Of a DNA stretch of 7,523 nucleotides, positions 1 through 4,282 are shown one piece after another. Both the position numbers and the translations under genes were made by a program. Location of the stretch: positions 1 to 7,523 of the forward strand of contig JACMLA010000103.1 in assembly GCA_014379815.1 (NCBI GenBank). Direction: 5' to 3'. The DNA is from Bryobacteraceae bacterium. GTDB taxonomy: Bacteria > Acidobacteriota > Terriglobia > Bryobacterales > Bryobacteraceae. Within the stretch, counting starts at the first letter, position 1, and every line of letters begins with the position of its first letter. Under the pieces are notes generated by a model. That model saw nothing but the letters and a program-made list of their open reading frames with translations. It did no database searches and was not told where the DNA came from.

Positions 1-248
1 CTATAAGACCGCTCTGCCTATACAGAGGTTGCGGCTGCCTTTCTACTCCTTTCGATTCGTGGCGCGGTCATCACTGGGACAGCGAGCACTTGCTTTAAGC
101 TGACCGCCGCTGGCGAGATGCAGGAGCTGGAAGCGAAGGGTGTTCCGAGAATAGCGGAGCACTTCGTCAGGAGCGCATTGAAGGCGCCCAGGTTTGCCCA
201 CGGTCGCGCGGACCTGGGATTGAAATTTCTTTTACCTTCCGTTTGGAA
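1..248. other. Leader stretch without a recognisable gene
   Basis: I see no supportable protein gene here. The open frames on both strands are Arg/Ser/Cys-rich or overlap the structured RNA candidate that follows, and none resembles a known family. The stretch does contain inverted repeats: CTCTG/CAGAG at 12-16/23-27, GCGGTCA/TGACCGC at 64-70/101-107, CCCAGGT/ACCTGGG at 187-193/212-218 followed by a T-rich stretch (226-233), and CCTTCC/GGAAGG at 235-240/245-250. The third could be a weak terminator of a gene lying left of the window, but its loop is 18 nt and the T-tract is interrupted. I found no convincing -35/-10 pair for the downstream RNA. Confidence 0.4.
64..107. repeat. Perfect 7-bp inverted repeat with nested short stems
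   Basis: The arms GCGGTCA (64-70) and TGACCGC (101-107) are perfect complements. The 30-nt interior carries further nested pairings, AGC 81-83 with GCT 99-101 and AGC 85-87 with GCT 92-94. No coding frame explains it and no T-tract follows, so it is not an ordinary terminator. It may be part of an RNA structure or a protein-binding site; its role is unknown. Confidence 0.35.
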
Positions 249-417
249 GGGCAACGGTCTGCGGACCCACAGACCTGCGTTTGCTGTCCCCGAACTGCCG
301 GTCTGCTTCCTGCAGTTCACTGAATGGGGGTCCGTTCGGCAACTGTTTAGCTGTTGGGACTCACAGGGAACCCCGGAGTCGGGTCTGGAGACCCTCTGCA
401 GGCGTGGACGCCTGCCC
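249..417 (+). ncRNA. ssrS: Candidate 6S RNA (RNA polymerase-binding regulatory RNA)
   Basis: 6S RNA is a roughly 160-200 nt hairpin with a large central bubble that mimics an open promoter and sequesters housekeeping RNA polymerase. The fold here matches that plan. A closing stem pairs 249-253 with 413-417, 257-262 with 398-403 and 263-268 with 381-386. The central bubble spans 269-278 and 344-380, and its 3' side holds a GACTC/GAGTC mini-hairpin (358-362/376-380). A second stem pairs 279-286 with 337-343 (one bulged T). A terminal arm pairs CCCC 288-291 with GGGG 327-330 and GAACTGC 292-298 with GCAGTTC 312-318. By memory, GTCCCC (286-291) and GGTCCGT (329-335) resemble matching segments of E. 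coli 6S RNA. Ends and strand are approximate and no clear promoter was found. Another structured RNA remains possible. Confidence 0.58.
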
Positions 418-496
418 CACCCCTGACGTCTGCCCTACGTCTCGGGTGGCGCGGCGTATCTTCGCAGGCGTTCTTGTCGCAAACAGGACGTTTGAA

Positions 497-1531
497 ATGC
501 GACAATGGGGAAAACGCATGAAGTTTTCCGCTCTGTTTACCCTCATTCTTACTGCGTCGGTGTTTGTTTCCGCGCAAACCAAACCGGCGACTAGCGCACC
601 GGCCTCCAAACCCCGCCCGGTCGCTGCACCTTCGAAGCCCTCCGCTCCGATGTCATCTGCCGAGGACACCAAAGTTGTGATGACCTTCGGAGACCAGAAG
701 ATCACCGCTAAAGAGTTTGACCGCCTTATCGATGCGCTGCCGGATCAGTACCGGGCTCAGGCTCGTGGCCCGATGAAGCGTCAGATGGCGGAGCAGATTG
801 CTCGCGTGATGATGCTGGCCGCGGAGGCTCGTAAACGCGGTCTGGACAAAGATGCGCAGACCCAGTCGCGCATACGCTTTCAGGAAGACAACCTTCTTGC
901 CGGCGTCACTTATAACGACATGGTCCAGAAAATGAGCGTGGATGATGCCATGATCCAGAAATACTACGACGAGCACAAGAACGAGTTTGAAACCGTTCAG
1001 GCCAGGCATATTCTCGTAAAGTTCAAAGGCTCCCCGGTTCCTACCCGGGAAGGAAAAGCTGAGCTGAGCGAAGAACAGGCTTTGGCAAAGGTTCAGGAGT
1101 TGAAGAAGCAACTCGCTGGTGGCTCCGACTTTGCCGCTCTGGCGAAAGCCGAGTCTGACGATGCTGGCTCTGGTGCAAACGGTGGAGAACTAGGCAGTTT
1201 CCCCCGGGGACAGATGGTGCCGGCTTTCGACGAGATCGCTTTCAAGCTGCCGGTTGCTGAGGTTAGCGAGCCTGTAAAAACACAGTTTGGCTATCACTTG
1301 ATTCGCGTAGACAAACATGAGACGCGCACACTTGCAGAGGTTAAGGGCGAGTTATCCGGCAAGCTAAAGCCTGAGGCCGCGCGCAAAGCTGTCGAAGACC
1401 TTCAGAAAGCGGCAAACCTGAAGCTGGACGACGCTTATTTTGGACCAGTTCCGGCCGCTCCCGCGCCGGGCATAGTTCCTGCACCAGGTGCTCCGGGCGC
1501 TCCAGCACCCCCTGCTCCTCCGGCGCAATAA
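497..1531 (+). CDS. Exported parvulin-type peptidyl-prolyl cis-trans isomerase (PpiC/SurA/PrsA-like)
   Basis: This protein should catalyse cis-trans isomerisation of prolyl bonds and act as a folding chaperone outside the cytoplasm. It has 344 residues. Residues 1-26 form a signal peptide: basic start (R2, K6, R7, K9), hydrophobic core 10-24, and a VSA-type signal peptidase I site before Q27, with no lipobox cysteine. A Pro/Ala/Lys linker (28-55) leads to a SurA_N-like helical region (about 63-165). The parvulin domain (about 168-272) carries the RHILV motif (H171), GGELGSF (229-235), the PAFDEIAF segment and GYHLIRV (H267). The C-terminal tail 317-344 has 12 Pro and 9 Ala in 28 residues. ATG 497 was chosen because AGGA lies 8 nt upstream. 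ATG 518 (starting MKFSALF, after a GGGG run) is a real alternative that keeps the signal peptide. The longer upstream frame runs through the structured RNA and is not used. Confidence 0.9.
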   Translation: MRQWGKRMKFSALFTLILTASVFVSAQTKPATSAPASKPRPVAAPSKPSAPMSSAEDTKVVMTFGDQKITAKEFDRLIDALPDQYRAQARGPMKRQMAEQIARVMMLAAEARKRGLDKDAQTQSRIRFQEDNLLAGVTYNDMVQKMSVDDAMIQKYYDEHKNEFETVQARHILVKFKGSPVPTREGKAELSEEQALAKVQELKKQLAGGSDFAALAKAESDDAGSGANGGELGSFPRGQMVPAFDEIAFKLPVAEVSEPVKTQFGYHLIRVDKHETRTLAEVKGELSGKLKPEAARKAVEDLQKAANLKLDDAYFGPVPAAPAPGIVPAPGAPGAPAPPAPPAQ

Positions 1532-1533
1532 AA

Positions 1534-1559
1534 AAGATCGCAACGGGTCTTCTCTTTTT
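1534..1559 (+). terminator. Weak intrinsic terminator after the PPIase gene
   Basis: AAGATC (1534-1539) pairs with GGTCTT (1546-1551), one pair being a T-G wobble, around a 6-nt loop. A pyrimidine tail CTCTTTTT (1552-1559) follows. The stem begins 3 nt after the stop codon. The low GC of the stem makes it a modest terminator, so some readthrough into the DinB gene is possible. Confidence 0.45.
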
Positions 1560-1586
1560 GTTCGCCTTGGGCTACAGTTTGGAGAT

Positions 1587-2060
1587 ATGAAGGCTCAGGA
1601 ACTTCAACTTGAACTGCAATCAACTCAAGAATTCTTCGACCGATCCACCCGGTGCCTCACGGACGCTGATTCCGGGTTTCGGCCAGTCGAAGGAATGTAT
1701 ACTGTCGCACAACAGGTAGCCCACACTGCTCAGACCATAGATTGGTTTATTCAGGGCGGATCGAGACCCGAGGGCTTCGATTTGGATTTCGAAGCTCACC
1801 ATACTGCCATAGCTAACGTCCACACGCTCGCCGAAGCGCGTGAATGGTTGCAACGCTCGTTTGCAGCAGCCAACGATTTCTTTGGATCGAAGACCGATGA
1901 GGAACTGTATAGGCTTCTTCCTCCGGGGCCTGTGATGGCCGGTGCTCCGGTCGCCTCACTGGCAGGAGCTTTGATAGATCACTGTGCCCATCATCGGGGC
2001 GCCTTAACGGTGTACTCACGGATGCTCGGCAAAGTACCAACTATGCCCTACGGCGGCTAG
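1587..2060 (+). CDS. DinB-family (DinB/YfiT four-helix bundle) putative metal-dependent protein
   Basis: The 157-residue length is typical of the DinB/YfiT fold, a four-helix bundle that binds a divalent metal through three histidines. Members include thiol-dependent transferases and many proteins of unknown function. The likely ligands are H46 (in QQVAHTAQT) and H132 and H136 in the DHCAHHRG motif near the C-terminus, followed by the usual hydrophobic helix and a short PTMPYG ending. There is no signal peptide or membrane segment, so it is probably cytoplasmic. ATG 1587 was chosen because the domain starts directly there. GGAG (1581-1584) lies only 2 nt upstream, which is closer than usual. 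A poor -10-like TACAGT (1573-1578) would put the transcript start almost at the ATG, so a leaderless mRNA is conceivable. The specific substrate cannot be read from the sequence. Confidence 0.85.
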   Translation: MKAQELQLELQSTQEFFDRSTRCLTDADSGFRPVEGMYTVAQQVAHTAQTIDWFIQGGSRPEGFDLDFEAHHTAIANVHTLAEAREWLQRSFAAANDFFGSKTDEELYRLLPPGPVMAGAPVASLAGALIDHCAHHRGALTVYSRMLGKVPTMPYGG

Positions 2061-2070
2061 ACGGCAACGC

Positions 2071-2108
2071 GGCCGGGGGCACCAACCTCGGCCGGTTAGC
2101 TGCCTAAC
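2071..2108 (+). other. Two tandem hairpins between the DinB and aldo/keto reductase genes
   Basis: The first hairpin pairs GGCCGGGG (2071-2078) with CCTCGGCC (2086-2093), including one G-T pair, around a 7-nt loop. The second pairs GTTAG (2095-2099) with CTAAC (2104-2108) around a 4-nt loop. No T-tract follows either, so factor-independent termination is unlikely. They could slow transcription, protect an RNA end, or set the structure just upstream of the next start codon, which is 11 nt away. Confidence 0.45.
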
Positions 2109-2119
2109 AGAATACCTCT

Positions 2120-3172
2120 ATGGAACTCTCGCACCTCCGCACACTAGGACGCTCAGGCCTCCCGGTGAGTCCTCTCGCTCTTGGGACGATGACCTTCGGC
2201 AACAAGGGATGGGGCTCAACCGACGACGTTTCCCGAAGGATCTTCGAGGCTTATGTCCAGGCGGGCGGCAACTTCGTGGATACGGCGGATGTGTACAGTG
2301 GTGGGCGAAGTGAAGAGCTGGTTGGAAGCTTTATCGGCGAAGGTAAATTGCGCGATCGCATCGTGCTCGCGACCAAGTTCGGCTTTAGCGGGGGGAACGG
2401 CCGCAAGAATATGAACCGGGCTCTGGAAAGCTCACTGGGGCGGCTTGGTACCGATTACGTGGACCTGTATTGGGTGCATGTATGGGATGCGGTGACGCCT
2501 GCAGAGGAGCTGCTTCAGACTATGGGAGAGCTCGTCCGCTCTGGCAAGATACGTTACTTTGGCCTGTCGGATGTGCCTGCATGGTACGCAGCGCGAATGG
2601 CGACGCTTGCGCAAACTCACAACGTGCCTGGGCCTATCGCGCTCCAGCTGGTGTATTCGCTTGTCGAGAGAGTGATTGAACATGAGCACATACCGGCTGC
2701 GCGGGAACTCGGTATGGCGGTTACGCCGTGGAGCCCTCTAGGGGCAGGCTTTTTGACCGGGAAGTACAGTCGCGACAGTAGCGGGAACGTTTTAGTTGGC
2801 GGTGGCAGGCTCGACTCCAATAATCAGCCGTTCCGGATGTTCTCTGAGCGGAACTGGAAGATCCTCGATACCCTTCGTGAAGTAAGTCGTCAGGCGGACA
2901 AGCCTATGTCTCAAGTCGCGCTTGCCTGGGCCTCTGGAAGGCCGGGGATTACTTCGCTGATTCTCGGGGCCTCGACTCCCGAGCAACTCGACAACAACCT
3001 GGCTTCGCTGGAGTTGGAGCTTTCAGCAGACCAGTTGACTCAGTTGCAGGAGGCCAGTGCGTTCGACCCTCTCAACTTCTACTCGCTTTTTGAAGAGCAG
3101 GTGAACCGGAGCATTTTTAAGGGATTGAAGGTCGACGGCTGGTCCCACGGGAAGACGGTTGGACGTTACTAG
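2120..3172 (+). CDS. Aldo/keto reductase family oxidoreductase
   Basis: This 350-residue (beta/alpha)8-barrel enzyme should reduce aldehydes or ketones with NADPH in the cytoplasm. The N-terminus has the family opening RTLGRSGLPVSPLALGTMTFG (residues 7-27). The catalytic tetrad is visible as D54 and Y59 (in FVDTADVYSGGRSEE), K86 (LATKFG) and H120 (YWVHVWD). The segment IRYFGLSD, the TPWSPLGAGFLTGKY loop and the C-terminal SLILGASTPEQLDNNL cofactor-binding region are all in order. Length and motifs are complete. ATG 2120 fits the start of related proteins, but I see no good Shine-Dalgarno sequence in front of it. The DinB gene ends 59 nt upstream on the same strand, so co-transcription is possible. 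The physiological substrate is unknown; close relatives are annotated only generically. Confidence 0.93.
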   Translation: MELSHLRTLGRSGLPVSPLALGTMTFGNKGWGSTDDVSRRIFEAYVQAGGNFVDTADVYSGGRSEELVGSFIGEGKLRDRIVLATKFGFSGGNGRKNMNRALESSLGRLGTDYVDLYWVHVWDAVTPAEELLQTMGELVRSGKIRYFGLSDVPAWYAARMATLAQTHNVPGPIALQLVYSLVERVIEHEHIPAARELGMAVTPWSPLGAGFLTGKYSRDSSGNVLVGGGRLDSNNQPFRMFSERNWKILDTLREVSRQADKPMSQVALAWASGRPGITSLILGASTPEQLDNNLASLELELSADQLTQLQEASAFDPLNFYSLFEEQVNRSIFKGLKVDGWSHGKTVGRY

Positions 3173-3198
3173 ATGTTTTGTGTAGTAACTGCATAATG

Positions 3199-3227
3199 AT
3201 AACCGGGGCGTACGGAGCCCCGGTTAT
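3199..3227. terminator. Strong hairpin terminator between convergent genes, probably bidirectional
   Basis: ATAACCGGGGC (3199-3209) pairs perfectly with GCCCCGGTTAT (3217-3227) over 11 bp around a 7-nt loop. It lies in the 80-nt gap between the stop codon of the aldo/keto reductase and the stop codon of the minus-strand regulator. On the + strand it is followed by TTCTGT, a short T-rich tail. The minus-strand tail is weaker. Position and symmetry suggest it ends transcription from both sides. Confidence 0.8.
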
Positions 3228-3252
3228 TTCTGTCCGGAAAATCTTATGCAAA

Positions 3253-4104
3253 TCAGGCGCAGGCGAGTTCGTGTTCCGGATAGTCCGGGCGTAACCTGCC
3301 TAAGCTGTTCCGACGAGCTACCGCAATTTTCAGTGCCGTGCGCAGGTCGGCCGCCCGTATTGGCTGGTAAACAAGTGCGTCAGGCTCGGACATTACGATA
3401 TCGTCGAGCGCCGGAGCCTCGACCTGCGAAGGGACGAGGGTTACAACAGGTGTGTCCCGCCGTTCGCGCAGGGCACGGGTCAAGGCACCGCCATCCATGG
3501 AGCCGATCAGATTCAAGCCCGTCACAACGATACATGGACCGACAGTGTCGATGATTTCCATACAACGTTCGCCTGAATCTACTACAGAAGCGATCGGGTA
3601 CGACATGGAATCCAGACAATCTGTCAGGGTACGGATGCTGGAGCGATCCTTCTCTACAACCAGAACCTGACGGGTACCAGCAACGTCGGATTCACTTTCC
3701 GGATAGCTGGCCGCTGGGGCATCCGTCCGGAAGTAAAACTTTGGCATATAGTCGCCGGGGCGATACCGCACCAGCACCGGATCATGCGCCCCGTCGGTAA
3801 GGTAGTACAGATCGATCTTGGCGCGGAGCTGGCGGGCAGCGACGCGGACCGCTGAGTCCATCCGCGGATCGAAAGTATCTGGCTTACCGAAGACTTCCAG
3901 CGCGATTGCATATTCCTTTAGTCTTTGTTCGCACCCTGCTACAGCCTGGTCAACCGTAAATGTGAAGAACCGGGAGAGCCTTGGGGAATGCCGGAAAAAC
4001 TTGCATTGCAGCATACGGCGGATCTGCATCCGGATCTCGTCCGGTGCCGGTAGCCGATGTTGAATTCTGTCAGAGGCTTCTTGTTTCAGATGGAGCACCC
4101 GCAC
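3253..4104 (-). CDS. Putative regulator: acidobacterial N-terminal domain fused to a degenerate (pseudo) receiver domain
   Basis: The 283-residue protein has two parts. Residues about 22-123 contain LQCKFFRHSPRLSRFFTF, RLKEYAIALEVF, FDPRMDSAVRVAARQLRAK (78-96) and RYRPGDYMPKF (113-123). From memory this pattern recurs at the N-terminus of large acidobacterial proteins carrying TPR or beta-propeller repeats, where it may act in DNA binding or signalling; its function is not established here. Residues about 146-268 follow the CheY/receiver pattern (VLVVEKD, CIVVTGLNLIG, TPVVTLVPS, ALVYQPI). The key positions are changed: the acidic pair is E151-K152, the phospho-acceptor Asp is G196, the conserved Ser/Thr is V224 and the conserved Lys is Q247. 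It therefore probably does not take a phosphate. The start is GTG 4104, without a clear Shine-Dalgarno; GTG 4098 is an alternative. There is no signal peptide or membrane segment. Confidence 0.75.
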   Translation of the reverse strand: MRVLHLKQEASDRIQHRLPAPDEIRMQIRRMLQCKFFRHSPRLSRFFTFTVDQAVAGCEQRLKEYAIALEVFGKPDTFDPRMDSAVRVAARQLRAKIDLYYLTDGAHDPVLVRYRPGDYMPKFYFRTDAPAASYPESESDVAGTRQVLVVEKDRSSIRTLTDCLDSMSYPIASVVDSGERCMEIIDTVGPCIVVTGLNLIGSMDGGALTRALRERRDTPVVTLVPSQVEAPALDDIVMSEPDALVYQPIRAADLRTALKIAVARRNSLGRLRPDYPEHELACA

Positions 4105-4135
4105 TCGCGATAGGGATACCCACCCGCGAGGTGGG
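4104..4135. promoter_or_regulatory. Overlapping inverted repeats at the start of the minus-strand regulator gene
   Basis: CTCGCG (4104-4109) and CGCGAG (4125-4130) form an inverted repeat with a 15-nt spacer that contains GGGATACCC (4113-4121). A second perfect hairpin, CCCACC (4119-4124) with GGTGGG (4130-4135), overlaps the right arm, so the two structures are mutually exclusive. They cover the region just upstream of the GTG start. This could be an operator or an RNA structure controlling translation; there is no direct proof. Confidence 0.4.
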
Positions 4136-4168
4136 CTGACAACAGAATCAAGATTAACACATGTTCAC

Positions 4169-4193
4169 GTCTAGTACTAGACTGGTAATAGTC
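4169..4193. promoter_or_regulatory. Perfect 14-bp palindrome plus adjoining repeat in the divergent intergenic region
   Basis: GTCTAGTACTAGAC (4169-4182) is a perfect palindrome. It shares its last bases with a second inverted repeat, GACT (4180-4183) and AGTC (4190-4193). The block lies between the divergently transcribed regulator and ADOP permease genes, where a dimeric repressor or activator would be expected to bind. ADOP genes are often linked to PadR regulators in acidobacteria, but no PadR gene is visible here. Nearby promoter-like hexamers (TTAACA 4154-4159 and TAGACT 4178-4183, 18 nt apart) are only moderate and overlap the palindrome, which would suit repression. Confidence 0.5.
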
Positions 4194-4282
4194 CTATTTT
4201 CCTGGTGCGGCAGGTTGCCTGGAGGCCGCAGATCTCGCGTGCAAATCGGGACGGATTCAGTACTGTTTCGTCTGCAAGGTTC

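Noticed and set aside
118..496. Open frames running through the 5' region, including an in-frame extension of the PPIase gene back to 281
   Set aside because: The added residues are Arg/Cys/Pro-rich with no family resemblance, precede a clear signal peptide start, and overlap the well-paired RNA structure.
653..1111. 152-codon open frame on the minus strand inside the PPIase gene
   Set aside because: It is antisense to conserved parvulin coding sequence; its composition reflects the complement of that gene and it has no recognisable domain.
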